Source: Agilicoccus flavus (GTDB lineage Bacteria > Actinomycetota > Actinomycetes > Actinomycetales > Dermatophilaceae). From it: DNA of 64,000 bases. Position 1 is the first letter of the stretch. The number at the start of each line of letters is the position of its first letter. Below the pieces are notes generated by a model, which was not told the DNA's origin, did no database searches, and worked only from the letters and a program-made list of their open reading frames with translations. Positions 1 to 9,516 of this stretch are shown here, piece after piece. Both the position numbers and the translations under genes were made by a program. The DNA lies in the NCBI RefSeq assembly GCF_014857905.1, contig NZ_JACYXE010000006.1:62001-126000 (forward strand). The letters are read 5' to 3'.

Positions 1-133
1 AGGGACCACTCGGCTCGCGCGTTCTCCTCGGGCGGCGGCCGTGTCGCGCTGCCTCGGTCGCGGCCGTCGACCGCAGGTGTCGCGCCGGCAGACCCCGCAC
101 GACGCGTGAGGGTGGGCGGGGGGTGGGCGCGAC

Positions 134-139
134 TAGAGT
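134..139 (+). promoter_or_regulatory. candidate -10 element for glmU
   Basis: TAGAGT matches the actinobacterial TANNNT -10 consensus and lies about 100 bases before the glmU start. I see no convincing -35 element. Apart from this, positions 1-238 show no gene that I can support. Confidence 0.3.
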
Positions 140-238
140 GGGCGCGGTGCCCGCTGCGAGCGGGACGGGAGCCGGCGAGGGCCGGTCCGACCCGGCCACC
201 ACGTCAGCCGAAACCGCGAGTGTGGGAGCGTCGCCTTC

Positions 239-1741
239 GTGAGCGAACACCGTCCGACCGCCGTCATCGTCCTCGCCGCCGGCGAGGGCACCCGTATGAA
301 GTCGGCCCGGCCGAAGGTGCTGCACCGCATCGCCGGCCGGTCGCTGCTCGGGCACGCCATCGCCGCGGCCCGGGCGCTCGGGCCCGACCATCTCGCCGTC
401 GTCGTCCGCCACCAGCGTGATCTGGTCGCGGCCCACGTCTCCGAGGTCGCGCCCGACGCCGTCGTCGCCGACCAGGACGAGGTCAAGGGCACCGGCCGCG
501 CGGCCGAGTGCGGACTCGACGCGCTCCCCACCGACCTGAGCGGCACCGTCCTCGTGACATACGGCGACGTCCCGATGCTCGAGGCCGCCAGCCTGCACTC
601 CCTCGTCGCCGCGCACGAGCGCTCCGGCAGCGCGGTGAGCGTCATCACCGCCCACGTGCCCGACCCGACCGGCTACGGCCGCATCCTGCGGGACGCCGAC
701 GGCGCGGTCGCCGGCATCGTCGAGCAGAAGGACGCCGACGAGGCCCAGCGGGCGATCACCGAGATCAACTCCGGCATCTACGCGTTCGACGCGCAGGTGC
801 TGCGGGAGGCCCTCGACCGCGTCGGCACCGACAACGCCCAGGGCGAGAAGTACCTCACCGACGTCCTCGGCCTCGCCCGCGAGGGCGGCCGCCTCGTCTC
901 CGCGCACATGCTCGACGATCTGTGGCAGACGGAGGGCGTCAACGACCGGGTGCAGCTCGCCCGCCTCGGCGCCGAGCTCAACCGCCGCATCGTCGAGAAG
1001 CACATGCGCGCCGGCGTCACCGTCGTCGACCCGGCGACGACGTGGATCGACGTCGAGGTCTCGATCGGCGCCGACACGACGGTCCTGCCGAACACCCAGC
1101 TCCTCGGCGCGACCACGATCGGCGCCGACGCGACCATCGGCCCCGACACGACGCTGACCGACATGGAGGTCGCCGACGGCGCGAGTGTCGTCCGCACCCA
1201 CGGTTCCCTCTCGGTCATCGGGGAGGGCGCGAGCGTCGGGCCGTACGCCTACCTGCGCCCGGGCAGCGAGCTCGGCGCCAAGGGCAAGATCGGCACCTTC
1301 GTCGAGACGAAGAACGCGACGATCGGCGACGGCTCCAAGGTGCCGCACCTCACCTACGTGGGCGACGCGACGATCGGGACCGGCTCGAACATCGGCGCCT
1401 CCAGCGTCTTCGTCAACTACGACGGCGTCACCAAGTCGCACACGACCATCGGCGACCACTGCCGCCTCGGCAGCGACAACATGTACGTCGCGCCCGTCAC
1501 CGTGGGCGACGGGGCCTACAGCGCGGCCGGGACCGTCATCCGCAAGGACGTGCCCGCCGGGGCGCTCGCGCTCAACGTCGGCACCCAACGCAACGTCGAG
1601 GGGTGGGTCCCGCGGCGCCGGCCGGGCACCGCCGCCGCCGACGCCGCGCTCGCCGCCGGCGCCCCCGCCCCGGAAGCGGCCGCCGGCGGCGAGGGCGCGA
1701 CCGACGGCACGACCGAGTCGGCTCGCGAGGCCCGCCCGTGA
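239..1741 (+). CDS. glmU: bifunctional GlmU: N-acetylglucosamine-1-phosphate uridyltransferase / glucosamine-1-phosphate acetyltransferase
   Basis: This cytoplasmic enzyme acetylates glucosamine-1-phosphate and couples the product to UTP, giving UDP-GlcNAc for peptidoglycan and other glycans. The 500-residue product opens with the nucleotidyltransferase signature LAAGEGTRM (about residues 12-20), followed by a lysine-containing PKVLH segment. From about residue 250 it becomes a left-handed beta-helix of hexapeptide repeats with the acetyltransferase stretch RPGSELG...GTFVETKNA. The last 45 or so residues are an Ala/Pro-rich tail, as is common in actinobacteria. It starts with GTG. Its TGA stop overlaps the GTG start of prs (GTGA), so the two are translationally coupled, which is the standard glmU-prs arrangement. 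Confidence 0.97.
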   Translation: MSEHRPTAVIVLAAGEGTRMKSARPKVLHRIAGRSLLGHAIAAARALGPDHLAVVVRHQRDLVAAHVSEVAPDAVVADQDEVKGTGRAAECGLDALPTDLSGTVLVTYGDVPMLEAASLHSLVAAHERSGSAVSVITAHVPDPTGYGRILRDADGAVAGIVEQKDADEAQRAITEINSGIYAFDAQVLREALDRVGTDNAQGEKYLTDVLGLAREGGRLVSAHMLDDLWQTEGVNDRVQLARLGAELNRRIVEKHMRAGVTVVDPATTWIDVEVSIGADTTVLPNTQLLGATTIGADATIGPDTTLTDMEVADGASVVRTHGSLSVIGEGASVGPYAYLRPGSELGAKGKIGTFVETKNATIGDGSKVPHLTYVGDATIGTGSNIGASSVFVNYDGVTKSHTTIGDHCRLGSDNMYVAPVTVGDGAYSAAGTVIRKDVPAGALALNVGTQRNVEGWVPRRRPGTAAADAALAAGAPAPEAAAGGEGATDGTTESAREARP

Positions 1742-2730
1742 GCGCCGGGGACAGCCCGAACCTCATCACCCGCACGACCGAGAAGAGCCTCATGCTCCTC
1801 TCGGGGCGCGCCCACCCCGAGCTCGCGGAGGAGATCGCCGATCACCTCGGCATCGAGCTCGTGCCCACGACGGCGTACGAGTTCGCGAACAGCGAGATCT
1901 ACGTCCGGTTCGAGGAGTCGGTCCGCGGCTCCGACGCGTTCGTCGTGCAGAGCCACACGGCTCCCATCAACGAGTGGATCATGGAGCACCTCATCATGGT
2001 CGACGCGCTCAAGCGCGCGTCGGCCAAGCGGATCACGTGCGTCGTCCCGTTCTACGGCTACGCCCGCCAGGACAAGAAGCACCGCGGGCGCGAGCCCATC
2101 TCGGCGCGGTTGATGGCCGACCTGTTCAAGGCGGCGGGCGCCGACCGGCTCATCTGCGTCGACCTGCACACGGCCCAGATCCAGGGCTTCTTCGACGGCC
2201 CGGTCGACCACCTCCAGGCGTTGCCGATCCTCTCCGAGCACGTGGCGAACAAGTACGGCTCCGAGGACCTCGCCGTCGTCTCGCCCGACGCGGGCCGCAT
2301 CAAGGTGGCCGAGCAGTGGAGCAAGCGCCTCGGCGGTGCGCCGCTGGCGTTCATCCACAAGACGCGCGACGTGACGCGCCCCAACGAGAGCGTCGCGAAC
2401 CGGGTGGTCGGCGACGTCAGCGGCCGCACCTGCATCCTCGTCGACGACATGATCGACTCCGGCGGCACGATCTGCCAGGCGGCCGACGCGCTCATGAAGG
2501 AGGGCGCGGCCGGCGTGGTCATCGCGGCCACGCACGCGATCTTCTCCGACCCGGCGACGCAGCGGCTCAAGGACAGCGTCGCCCGCGAGGTCGTCGTGAC
2601 GAACACGCTGCCGATCCCGGCCGAGCGCACCTTCGACAAGCTCACCGTGCTCTCGATCGCGCCGCTCATCAGCCAGGCCATCCACGAGGTCTTCGACGAC
2701 GGGTCGGTCACGAGCCTGTTCGACCAGTGA
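1738..2730 (+). CDS. prs: ribose-phosphate pyrophosphokinase (PRPP synthetase)
   Basis: The enzyme makes phosphoribosyl pyrophosphate from ribose-5-phosphate and ATP for nucleotide, histidine and tryptophan synthesis. The 330-residue product has the expected class I features: [16 protein letters not shown] near the N-terminus, the ATP-loop region [15 protein letters not shown], a metal-binding [11 protein letters not shown], and the PRPP-binding loop [10 protein letters not shown] at about residue 236. The reading frame extends much further upstream, but there it is only a shadow of glmU. The GTG at 1738, coupled to the glmU stop, gives the correct family length. Confidence 0.97.
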   Translation: MSAGDSPNLITRTTEKSLMLLSGRAHPELAEEIADHLGIELVPTTAYEFANSEIYVRFEESVRGSDAFVVQSHTAPINEWIMEHLIMVDALKRASAKRITCVVPFYGYARQDKKHRGREPISARLMADLFKAAGADRLICVDLHTAQIQGFFDGPVDHLQALPILSEHVANKYGSEDLAVVSPDAGRIKVAEQWSKRLGGAPLAFIHKTRDVTRPNESVANRVVGDVSGRTCILVDDMIDSGGTICQAADALMKEGAAGVVIAATHAIFSDPATQRLKDSVAREVVVTNTLPIPAERTFDKLTVLSIAPLISQAIHEVFDDGSVTSLFDQ

Positions 2731-2741
2731 TCCTCGTCCGG

Positions 2742-2747
2742 TAGTAT
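2742..2747 (+). promoter_or_regulatory. candidate -10 element for rplY
   Basis: TAGTAT lies in a locally AT-rich patch (GTAGTATTAA) just after the prs stop. It would place transcription start near 2754 and leave a 5' leader of about 170 bases before rplY. The -35 region is not obvious. Confidence 0.4.
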
Positions 2748-2754
2748 TAAACGG

Positions 2755-2924
2755 TTGCCTCGGCGAGGGTCGTGGCGCGAGGTCGAGAACCGACGCGCCC
2801 GACCGTGATCGACGCGGTGGCCCCTCGCACGGGTCCCGCGTGTCCACTCCGCCCCCGCTCGTGCCGCGCCCCGCGCCGAGGCCACCGTCCGAGACGACCC
2901 CCACCAGTTCAGGAGTGCAGCCTC
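2755..2924 (+). promoter_or_regulatory. structured 5' leader of rplY (candidate cis-regulatory RNA)
   Basis: The region between prs and rplY has no gene but clear folding potential. A small CCTC/GAGG hairpin comes first. A long stem follows, with 2769-2779 (GTCGTGGCGCG) pairing with 2794-2803 (CGCGCCCGAC) around one bulged T, and an inner GGT/ACC pairing lies in its loop. A Shine-Dalgarno AGGAG lies at 2911-2915, ten bases before the ATG. A ribosomal-protein leader is a reasonable inference, but I cannot match it to a named RNA family. Confidence 0.4.
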
Positions 2925-3611
2925 ATGGCCGACACCACGAAGATCTCCGCCGTCCGGCGCACCGAGTTCGGCAAGGGCGCCGCCCGCCGCATCCGCCGCG
3001 CCGACCAGGTCCCCGCCGTCCTCTACGGGCACGGGACCGACCCCGTCCACCTCAGCCTCCCGGGCCACGACACGATGCTCGCGCTCAAGCAGGCCAACGC
3101 GCTGCTCGAGATCTCGCTCGACGGCAAGACCCACCTCGCGCTCGTCAAGGACGTGCAGCGCGAGGTCATCAAGCGCTTCATCGAGCACGTCGACCTCGTC
3201 GTCATCCGCCGCGGCGAGCGCGTGACCGTCGACATCGCCGTGCACACCACGGGTGAGGCCGCGCCCGAGACGGTCGTCACCGTCGAGAACTCGTCCGTCA
3301 CCGTCTCGGCCGACGCGACGAAGATCCCCGAGAACGTCGAGGTCTCCGTCGAGGGCCTCGAGGCCGGCAGCCAGATCCTCGCCGGCGCCCTCGAGCTCCC
3401 GTCGGGCGTCGAGCTCGACGGCGACCCCGAGATGCTCGTCGTCAACGTCTCCGCCGCCGTCACCGCGGAGGCCCTCGAGGCCGAGCTGGCCGAGGCGGAG
3501 GCCGAGGCCGGCATCGAGCGCGAGGAGAGCGAGGACGCCGAGGGCGAGGGCGACTCCGCCGATGGCTCCGGCGACTCGAACGAGTCCGAGGGTGGCTCCG
3601 ACCAGGAGTGA
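2925..3611 (+). CDS. rplY: 50S ribosomal protein L25 / general stress protein Ctc (long, TL5-type)
   Basis: This 5S-rRNA-binding ribosomal protein is of the two-domain Ctc/TL5 form. The first 95 or so residues are the L25 fold (start [21 protein letters not shown], then VPAVLYGHG). Residues of about 95-185 form the beta-rich TL5 C-terminal domain. The last 40 are an acidic Glu/Asp/Ser-rich tail typical of actinobacterial homologues. The ATG at 2925 is preceded by AGGAG; the frame continues upstream without family similarity. The gene sits between prs and pth, its usual actinobacterial position. Confidence 0.95.
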   Translation: MADTTKISAVRRTEFGKGAARRIRRADQVPAVLYGHGTDPVHLSLPGHDTMLALKQANALLEISLDGKTHLALVKDVQREVIKRFIEHVDLVVIRRGERVTVDIAVHTTGEAAPETVVTVENSSVTVSADATKIPENVEVSVEGLEAGSQILAGALELPSGVELDGDPEMLVVNVSAAVTAEALEAELAEAEAEAGIEREESEDAEGEGDSADGSGDSNESEGGSDQE

Positions 3612-3626
3612 TGTCCCGCTGACGCG

Positions 3627-3660
3627 CGTGGGGCCCGGTCCGAAGGGACCGGGCCCCACG
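3627..3660 (+). terminator. perfect hairpin terminator after rplY
   Basis: The arms 3627-3641 and 3646-3660 are a perfect 15-base-pair inverted repeat (CGTGGGGCCCGGTCC and its complement) around a GAAG tetraloop. It starts 15 bases after the rplY stop. No U-tract follows, which is usual for actinobacterial terminators. It ends just before the -10 element of pth. Confidence 0.8.
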
Positions 3661-3662
3661 GC

Positions 3663-3668
3663 TATCCT
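3663..3668 (+). promoter_or_regulatory. leaderless-type -10 element for pth
   Basis: TATCCT ends exactly seven bases before the pth ATG. This is the spacing expected when transcription begins at or next to the start codon. Together with the terminator immediately upstream, it suggests that pth has its own promoter and a leaderless mRNA. Confidence 0.55.
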
Positions 3669-3675
3669 GGCGCTC

Positions 3676-4308
3676 ATGAGTCCTCGCCCCACCGGTCCCG
3701 GCCCCGCAGGCGACGACTCCTCGCCGTGGCTCGTCGTCGGCCTGGGCAACCCGGGCCCGGGGTACGAGAAGAACCGGCACAACGTCGGCGCCATGGTCGT
3801 CGCGGAGCTCGCCGATCGCGGCGGGGACCGGCTCTCGAACCACAAGGCCCGGGCGCAGGTCGCGACGACGCGACTCGGCACCGGCCCCGGAGGTCGGCCC
3901 GGCCCGGCGGCGATCCTCGGGGTACCCCGCGCCTACATGAACGAGTCGGGCGGCCCCGTCAAGGCGCTCCTGTCCTTCTACTCGCTGCGGCCCTCACGCC
4001 TGATCGTCGTGCACGACGAGCTCGACATCCCGTTCGGGGTGGTACGCCTCAAGATCGGGGGAGGCGAGGGCGGGCACAACGGCCTGCGGTCGATCAGCTC
4101 GTCGGTCGGCACGCGGGACTACCTGCGGGTGCGAGTGGGTATCGGTCGACCGCCGGGGCGCATGGACCCGGCCGACTACGTCCTGCGGGACTTCTCGGCC
4201 GCCCAGCGGGGCGATGTCACTTTTCTTCTGGCCGACGCCGCCGACGCCGTCGAGCTGCTCGCCACCGAGGGCCTCACCGCCGCCCAGCAGCGATTTCACC
4301 AACCTTGA
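3676..4308 (+). CDS. pth: peptidyl-tRNA hydrolase
   Basis: The enzyme cleaves peptidyl-tRNA released during aborted translation and recycles the tRNA. The 210-residue product carries the family landmarks: [19 protein letters not shown] with the substrate-binding Asn25 and catalytic His35, [12 protein letters not shown], and HDELDIPFG with the conserved aspartate. [12 protein letters not shown] and RVRVGIGRP then follow. The ATG at 3676 gives an N-terminal extension of about 15 residues (Pro/Gly-rich) before the core. There is no Shine-Dalgarno, consistent with a leaderless transcript from the TATCCT element seven bases upstream. Confidence 0.96.
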   Translation: MSPRPTGPGPAGDDSSPWLVVGLGNPGPGYEKNRHNVGAMVVAELADRGGDRLSNHKARAQVATTRLGTGPGGRPGPAAILGVPRAYMNESGGPVKALLSFYSLRPSRLIVVHDELDIPFGVVRLKIGGGEGGHNGLRSISSSVGTRDYLRVRVGIGRPPGRMDPADYVLRDFSAAQRGDVTFLLADAADAVELLATEGLTAAQQRFHQP

Positions 4309-4572
4309 CGACTGTCCGGGACGATCGTCGAGAACGGTTGCCCGACAACGCTGTTGCGCGACGATCGGGTGGTCTTCCACCCCGGTCGCATGAGACGATC
4401 GTGGTCACGAACAGATATCGACGTCGAAGGTCGCGAGCGAGCCACCACACGGGGGCGGGGGGCTCGAGCGCGGCCCGGGCGCCCGCTCAGGGTCGTCCGG
4501 CGTCATCAGATCGCGCGGCACTGGGGTCCGTGGCGATCGCCCGCCCGTCGTCAGTCCGGAAGGCCTCATCTC

Positions 4573-6126
4573 TTGTCCGTCCACGATCGTGAGATCGCCG
4601 CGCGCCGTCACCGTGTGCGCCGCACCGCCCCCGTCGAGCGACTGACCGTCGCCCGCCAGACCGACGTCCCGTTCGCTCCGTCCCTCGGCTCCACGAGCCT
4701 CGGTCGCGCCGGCGGGTCGGGTGGGGCCGGGACGTGGGCCCGCCGCTACCTCACCCGCGTCGTGGCCCTCGACTTCGCGGTCGGGGTCGTCTGTGCGGTC
4801 GTCGCCACCCTGCTGCGTTTCGGCGAGGGGCCGTCCGACTCCTACCGCCTGCTCTCGCTGTGCATCCCGTTCGCCTGGGTGCTCGCGCTGGCGATGACGA
4901 ACGCCTACGAGCGCCGCTTCCTCGGGGTCTCCGGTGAGGAGTACCGCGCGGTCGGACGCGCGGCGGTCGGTCTCTTGGCCGTGCTCGCGATCTCCGCGTT
5001 CCTCGCCAATGTGCTCCTCGCGCGCCTGTACATCCTCATCCTCCTGCCGATGCTGCTGGTCGGCGGTCTCGCCGTGCGCAAGTACATGCGCGGCTGGCTG
5101 CTCGCGCGGCGGGCCGAGGGCGACCTCATGCAGCGCACGATCGTCATCGGGCGCGCCGACGCCGTCGCCTCCCTGCTGCGCAGCATCGTCAGCGAGCCGG
5201 CGCAGGGCCTCAAGCCCGTGGCCGTGTGCGCGTCGGGCCTCGACGCCGACTGGGATGCCACGACCGCCCTCGAGGGCGTGCCGGTCATGGGCACCCCGCG
5301 GGACGCCCTCGCCGCCGCCGACCTCTACGACGCCGAGGTCGTCGCCGTCGCCTCGCACCCCGACCTCGCCGGCAAGTCGCTGCGGCGCCTCGCGTGGGCG
5401 CTGGAGGAGCGCGGGATCGAACTCATCGTGTCGCCCGGTCTGCTCGACGTCGCCGGTCCGCGCCTGTCGATCCGCCCCTCGACGAACCTGTCGCTGCTGC
5501 ACATCGAGCGCCCCGCCGCGGCCCGTCGTTCGCAGATCCTCAAGCAGGTCATGGACCGGTCCATCGCGGGTGTCCTCCTGCTCATGATGTCGCCGCTGCT
5601 CATCGGTATCGCGGTGGCCATCAAGGTCACCGACCCGGGGCCGGTGTTCTTCCGCCAGAAGCGCGTCGGCGTCAAGGGGCAGCTGTTCCCCATCTACAAG
5701 TTCCGGACGATGGTCGTCGACGCCGAGAAGCGCCTCGCCGACCTGGCGAAGAAGAGCGACGGCAACGGCGTGCTCTTCAAGATGCAGGACGACCCCCGCG
5801 TCACGCGGGTCGGCAAGATCCTGCGCCGGTACAGCCTCGACGAGCTGCCGCAGCTCATCAACGTCCTCTTCGGCGACATGTCGCTCGTCGGGCCGCGCCC
5901 GCCGCTGCCCCGCGAGGTCGAGCAGTACGAGCCCGACGCGCTGCGCCGCCTGCACGTGCGGCCCGGGATGACCGGCCTGTGGCAGGTGAGCGGACGCAGC
6001 GACCTGTCGTGGGAGGAGTCCCTGCGGCTCGACCTGCGCTACGTCGACAACTGGTCGCCGATGGGGGATCTGCACATCCTCATCCGGACCTTCAGCGCCG
6101 TCGTCCGCGGCTCCGGAGCCTACTGA
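4573..6126 (+). CDS. membrane polyprenyl-phosphate hexose-1-phosphate transferase (WbaP/CpsE-type initiating glycosyltransferase)
   Basis: It transfers a sugar-1-phosphate to undecaprenyl phosphate, the first step of exopolysaccharide repeat-unit assembly at the inner face of the membrane. The N-terminal third has about four hydrophobic helices (from VVALDFAVGVV to VGGLAVRKYM). A nucleotide-binding-like domain follows, starting RTIVIGRADAV. Then come a membrane segment with the hallmark DPGPVFFRQKRVG and the catalytic domain: [45 protein letters not shown] and LDLRYVDNWS. I prefer the TTG at 4573 because GGAAGG lies eight bases upstream; GTG 4615 is an alternative. It heads the polysaccharide region, and a broken relative follows directly. 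Confidence 0.88.
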   Translation: MSVHDREIAARRHRVRRTAPVERLTVARQTDVPFAPSLGSTSLGRAGGSGGAGTWARRYLTRVVALDFAVGVVCAVVATLLRFGEGPSDSYRLLSLCIPFAWVLALAMTNAYERRFLGVSGEEYRAVGRAAVGLLAVLAISAFLANVLLARLYILILLPMLLVGGLAVRKYMRGWLLARRAEGDLMQRTIVIGRADAVASLLRSIVSEPAQGLKPVAVCASGLDADWDATTALEGVPVMGTPRDALAAADLYDAEVVAVASHPDLAGKSLRRLAWALEERGIELIVSPGLLDVAGPRLSIRPSTNLSLLHIERPAAARRSQILKQVMDRSIAGVLLLMMSPLLIGIAVAIKVTDPGPVFFRQKRVGVKGQLFPIYKFRTMVVDAEKRLADLAKKSDGNGVLFKMQDDPRVTRVGKILRRYSLDELPQLINVLFGDMSLVGPRPPLPREVEQYEPDALRRLHVRPGMTGLWQVSGRSDLSWEESLRLDLRYVDNWSPMGDLHILIRTFSAVVRGSGAY

Positions 6127-6147
6127 CCGGTCACTTATTGTCGACAA

Positions 6148-6185
6148 CGGGACCGGCCTCCGGCCGGCGCACCGGCACGGTCCCG
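6148..6185 (+). terminator. weak hairpin between the transferase and its pseudogene copy
   Basis: CGGGACCG (6148-6155) can pair with CGGTCCCG (6178-6185) across a 22-base GC-rich loop that itself contains CCGGCCGG. It could be a terminator or the scar of a rearrangement. The short direct repeat TCGACAAC lies nearby on both sides. Confidence 0.3.
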
Positions 6186-6207
6186 CGTCTCGACAACGTC
6201 GCGGCAC

Positions 6208-6641
6208 ATGTACAAGTTCCGCACGATGGTCGTCGACGCCGAGGCGCGCCTGGAGGCGCTCACCCCGGCCACCGATGGCAACGGTGTCCTGTTCAAGATG
6301 CAGCGCGACCCCCGCATCACCCTCGTCGGCGGGGTGCTGAGCCGCTACAGCCTCGACGAGCTGCCGCAGCTCCTCAACGTCCTCTTGGGCGACATGTCGC
6401 TCGTCGGCCCGCGCCCGCCCTGCCGCGCGAGGTCGCCCAGTACGAGCCCGACGCCCACCGTCGCCTCCACGTCCGCCCCGGTATGACCGGCCTCTGGCAG
6501 GTCAGCGGCCGCAGCGATCTGACGTGGGAGAACTCCCTGCGCCTCGACCTGCACTACGTCGACAACTGGTCGCCGCTCGGGGACATGCACATCATGTTGC
6601 GGACGGTCCAGGCCGTGCTGCGTGCTCGCGGCGCCTACTGA
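6208..6641 (+). pseudogene. truncated, frameshifted copy of the polyprenyl-phosphate sugar transferase
   Basis: Only the catalytic C-terminal third is present. It starts abruptly at [16 protein letters not shown], without the membrane domain and the DPGP motif, then shows [12 protein letters not shown] and [11 protein letters not shown]. Around 6411-6421 one base is missing relative to the upstream gene (CGCCCGCCCTGCC against CGCCCGCCGCTGCC), and the rest ([47 protein letters not shown]) continues in another frame. It is similar to but clearly diverged from the intact gene, so it is a decayed paralogue and not a recent exact duplication. Its end overlaps the stop of the convergent acpS-like gene. 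Confidence 0.85.
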
Positions 6642-7069
6642 GGCACCGGCCCGAATCCGACGACCCGGACGGTGACGAGACCGCCCCAGGTCGAGGCGGC
6701 CACCATGAACGTCTCCAACTCGAGCTCGTGGGCCCGTTCGGCGGCGGCGCCGTCCACCCGAACGGCGGACGGTGATCGGCCGCCGACGCTCTGGATGGCG
6801 GTCCACGGCCACGACGCGTCGCGCTCCGGTGCGAGCACCTTGGTCACGCTCTCCTTGAGGCCGAAGAGGAAGGCGAGGACCTGCGCCGACTGTGGCGTGC
6901 GGTGTCGGTCAAGTTCGGCCGTCTCGGCGGGGCCGCAGATCCGCGACCGATAGCGCGCGCCGTACCGCTCGAGGGAGTCGCCCACGGCGGCGACATCGAC
7001 GACGTCGATCCCCACCCCGCGGACGGCCCCTTCGACGGCGCGACCGCCGACCACGGGAATCGTCAACAC
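6635..7069 (-). CDS. AcpS-type 4'-phosphopantetheinyl transferase
   Basis: The predicted role is moving 4'-phosphopantetheine from CoA to the conserved serine of a carrier protein. The 144-residue product shows both superfamily signatures at AcpS spacing: VGIDVVDV with the metal-binding Asp22, and FLFGLKESVTKVL with Glu73 and the following lysine. It is the last gene of the six-gene carrier-protein operon. The GH2 stop codon lies within the start region (GTGTTGA), so translation begins at GTG 7069 or, by TTGA overlap, at TTG 7066. A house-keeping AcpS for fatty-acid synthesis is usually elsewhere, so this copy is probably dedicated to the operon's carrier protein at 12582-12827. That dedication is inferred from position. 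Confidence 0.82.
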   Translation of the reverse strand: MLTIPVVGGRAVEGAVRGVGIDVVDVAAVGDSLERYGARYRSRICGPAETAELDRHRTPQSAQVLAFLFGLKESVTKVLAPERDASWPWTAIQSVGGRSPSAVRVDGAAAERAHELELETFMVAASTWGGLVTVRVVGFGPVPQ

Positions 7070-9516
7070 GCGGACGTCCCGGTGGTCACCGAGACGGTGG
7101 TGGCGCTCGACAGGGCCCGGACGAACAGACCCCCAGGGGGCTCCGCGCCGCGGCTGCGGACGGCGATACTGCGGGTCTGGCCGGGGGCGAGGTGGAACCA
7201 GCCCGAGTCGGGGCGGGCCCCGGGAGCCTCGAGATGGACGAAGGCCGCACCGTTCGGGGCGGACACCTCGACGTGGCTCACCCCGCCGCTCGCCCGGTGC
7301 ACGGCGTGCAGGAGCTGCGTCGGCTGCGGCGCGACGAGCCGGTCGAGCGGCCCCAGCAGCATCGTCGTGTCGGCGATCGGTTCCGGTGTGCCGGGCATCG
7401 TCCAGGTGGCCCGCAAAAATCGGTAGGTCGGTTCGCCGAAACGCCACGCCCAGGTGAGGTCCCGGAACCCGCCGAGCGCCGCCTGCGCGTGCACACGACG
7501 GGCGGCTCGGGCGGGCACCTCGAGCGGCAGGTGCGCCTCCTGCGCGGGCAGGTCCCCTCGTCCGTAGGCCCGCAGGGCGAGGCGGCCGGTCACCGACCTC
7601 TCCGAGTCGTTCACCGCCCACGCCACGGGACCGTCGAGACCCAGGTCGAGCAGCAGGAGCGCCACCGGGGCGCAGACGTCGCGGAGTGCGAGCAGGGGTG
7701 CCTTGGGTGCCCCTCGGTGGTCGAGCAACCCCCAGCCGGGGCCCCGCGCGAGATCTCGGTGGGAGAGGACGACGGCCCCCCGCGTCGGCGTCTCACCGCT
7801 TCGCCAGGCCGCCATCGACGCGGTCATGGCGTGGGTGACCGCTGCGCGCTGGAGGTCCAGGAGTCGATCGGCGTCCGCGGCGGCCGCGGCCCGCGGGAAC
7901 AGCAGGTCGACGTAATGGCGGGTGACGTCCTGGAAGTCCCAGTCGACGCCCCGGTCGGCGGGGACTCCACGACGCCAGGCCGGGTCGTCGTCGAGGTGGG
8001 CGGCGTCGCCCGACCCGAAGGACGCCTCGAGGTCCGCGCGCTCGGCCGGTGTGGAGAAGGCCAGTGACTCGGAGGCGAACGACACCCGTGCGCTGCGCGC
8101 GTCGTCGAGACCGCGTCGGTACGCCCCCACCCCGAAGTAGTGCGACACCCCTTCGTCGATCGAGATCGGCAGCGGCCCACCGGAGGGGCTGGACTCCACG
8201 TGCACGACTCCCGGCAGGATGTCAGCGACGGCGCGCGGCACCACCTCGTGGATCGCGGGCATCCGGCTCTCGTCGCGCGAGCGCCCGAGGAGGGTCGGCT
8301 GCTGCTCCGTCTCGCTGCCCCCGCACACCACGACGAGACCCGGGCGCCCCTGGAGGGGCGACAGCCGATCACCGAGCTCGTCGGCGAAGTCCGCGAGCCA
8401 CGCGGCGTCCGACGGGGGATCGAACGTCCCCAGCATCACGTCCTGCCAGACAAGAAATCCGGCGCGCCCGGTTGCGTCCCAGAACGCATCGCACTCGTAG
8501 GTCCCGGTCCCCGTCACGCGGACGAGGTTGAGGCCCGCCGCGGCGAGAGCGGCCAGATCATCGACCACGGCGTCGACGGCCGGCGTCCAGCCCCAGGGGT
8601 CCGGTGGCACCCAACAGGCACCACGCACGAAGACCTCCACCCCGTTGACGCGCAGGCCGAAGCGTCCCTCCCGGCGGTCGACCTCGACCGTGCGGAACCC
8701 GATGTCCCGGGAGAGGACGACGTCGTCGCCGTCGCGGACCTCGATGCGGTAGGTCGTCGGCTCACCGTGGGTGTGGGGCCACCAGAGTCGAGCGCCCGGA
8801 ATGACGAGGGTGGCGCGGTCGGCGCCGTCGGGGCCGGCGGTCCGGTCGGGCACGACCCGTGTTCCGTCGACGAAGAACGTCAGGGTCTCCCGAGGGTCGA
8901 CCACGTCGAGGTCGACACGACCGACGTGCTCGTCAAGGCGTGCCGTGAGCCGTCGGACCGAGCCGAGACCGCGGCGGTGGATCTTGCACGACCCGAGGAT
9001 CCCGACCGGGGGCGCTGCGCCGGCCCACGTGGGGAACCGTCCCAACAGAGGGGTCCGGCGCCGGCGCAGACTGCGGTCGGGCACGAGAGAACTCCGCCAG
9101 CGCTCCCGGGGCGTCCGCGGCACCGGCGTCTCGTGGAGTGGCGCGATGCGCAGCAGCAGCTCGTGGTGCCCCGGCGGGATGTCCACAGGGACGCGGTACG
9201 TCCGGAAGGCGCTGTCGCTCGACCCGACCGAACGTCCGTCGACGAAGAACCGGGCGTACGTCGCGACGCGATCCCACACGAGGTCCAGGTCGTCGTCACC
9301 GCTGCTGGTGAAGGCCGCTCGGAACCACCAGGCGTCGTCGTCGGCCCGCGCGACGGAGTCCCGGCCCCACCGCTGCCCGGTCTCGCCCGCCCCGAGTGAA
9401 CCCGGCACGACCGCATCGACCCAGTCACCCGCGCTCAGTGACCGGACTCCGGTGGGTGAGTCGACCGCCGAGCCGGGGGTGACGCGGGTGACCTGCCAGG
9501 ACTCCGGTCGGATCAT
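7063..9516 (-). CDS. glycoside hydrolase family 2 protein (beta-mannosidase-like)
   Basis: The 817-residue protein resembles GH2 beta-mannosidases. It has an N-terminal jelly-roll sugar-binding domain (RVATYARFFVDGRSVG), an Ig-like domain, and a TIM-barrel with VRVNGVEVFVRGACWVPPD. FLVWQDVMLGTFDPP follows. The acid/base motif appears as VCGGSETEQ (near residue 402, family form CGNNE) and the nucleophile motif as FASESLAFS (near residue 484, family form SEFGFQS). Both glutamates are therefore kept but their surroundings are divergent. No signal peptide is visible, so it probably acts in the cytoplasm. Its ATG overlaps the DUF1839 stop (ATGA). In this operon it may act on a carrier-derived glycoconjugate or trim a polysaccharide precursor; the substrate is unknown. 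Confidence 0.8.
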   Translation of the reverse strand: MIRPESWQVTRVTPGSAVDSPTGVRSLSAGDWVDAVVPGSLGAGETGQRWGRDSVARADDDAWWFRAAFTSSGDDDLDLVWDRVATYARFFVDGRSVGSSDSAFRTYRVPVDIPPGHHELLLRIAPLHETPVPRTPRERWRSSLVPDRSLRRRRTPLLGRFPTWAGAAPPVGILGSCKIHRRGLGSVRRLTARLDEHVGRVDLDVVDPRETLTFFVDGTRVVPDRTAGPDGADRATLVIPGARLWWPHTHGEPTTYRIEVRDGDDVVLSRDIGFRTVEVDRREGRFGLRVNGVEVFVRGACWVPPDPWGWTPAVDAVVDDLAALAAAGLNLVRVTGTGTYECDAFWDATGRAGFLVWQDVMLGTFDPPSDAAWLADFADELGDRLSPLQGRPGLVVVCGGSETEQQPTLLGRSRDESRMPAIHEVVPRAVADILPGVVHVESSPSGGPLPISIDEGVSHYFGVGAYRRGLDDARSARVSFASESLAFSTPAERADLEASFGSGDAAHLDDDPAWRRGVPADRGVDWDFQDVTRHYVDLLFPRAAAAADADRLLDLQRAAVTHAMTASMAAWRSGETPTRGAVVLSHRDLARGPGWGLLDHRGAPKAPLLALRDVCAPVALLLLDLGLDGPVAWAVNDSERSVTGRLALRAYGRGDLPAQEAHLPLEVPARAARRVHAQAALGGFRDLTWAWRFGEPTYRFLRATWTMPGTPEPIADTTMLLGPLDRLVAPQPTQLLHAVHRASGGVSHVEVSAPNGAAFVHLEAPGARPDSGWFHLAPGQTRSIAVRSRGAEPPGGLFVRALSSATTVSVTTGTSAC

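Noticed and set aside
6208-6641. Intact short sugar transferase made by programmed frameshifting
   Set aside because: There is no slippery sequence of a known type, and the membrane domain and DPGP motif are absent, so decay is simpler.
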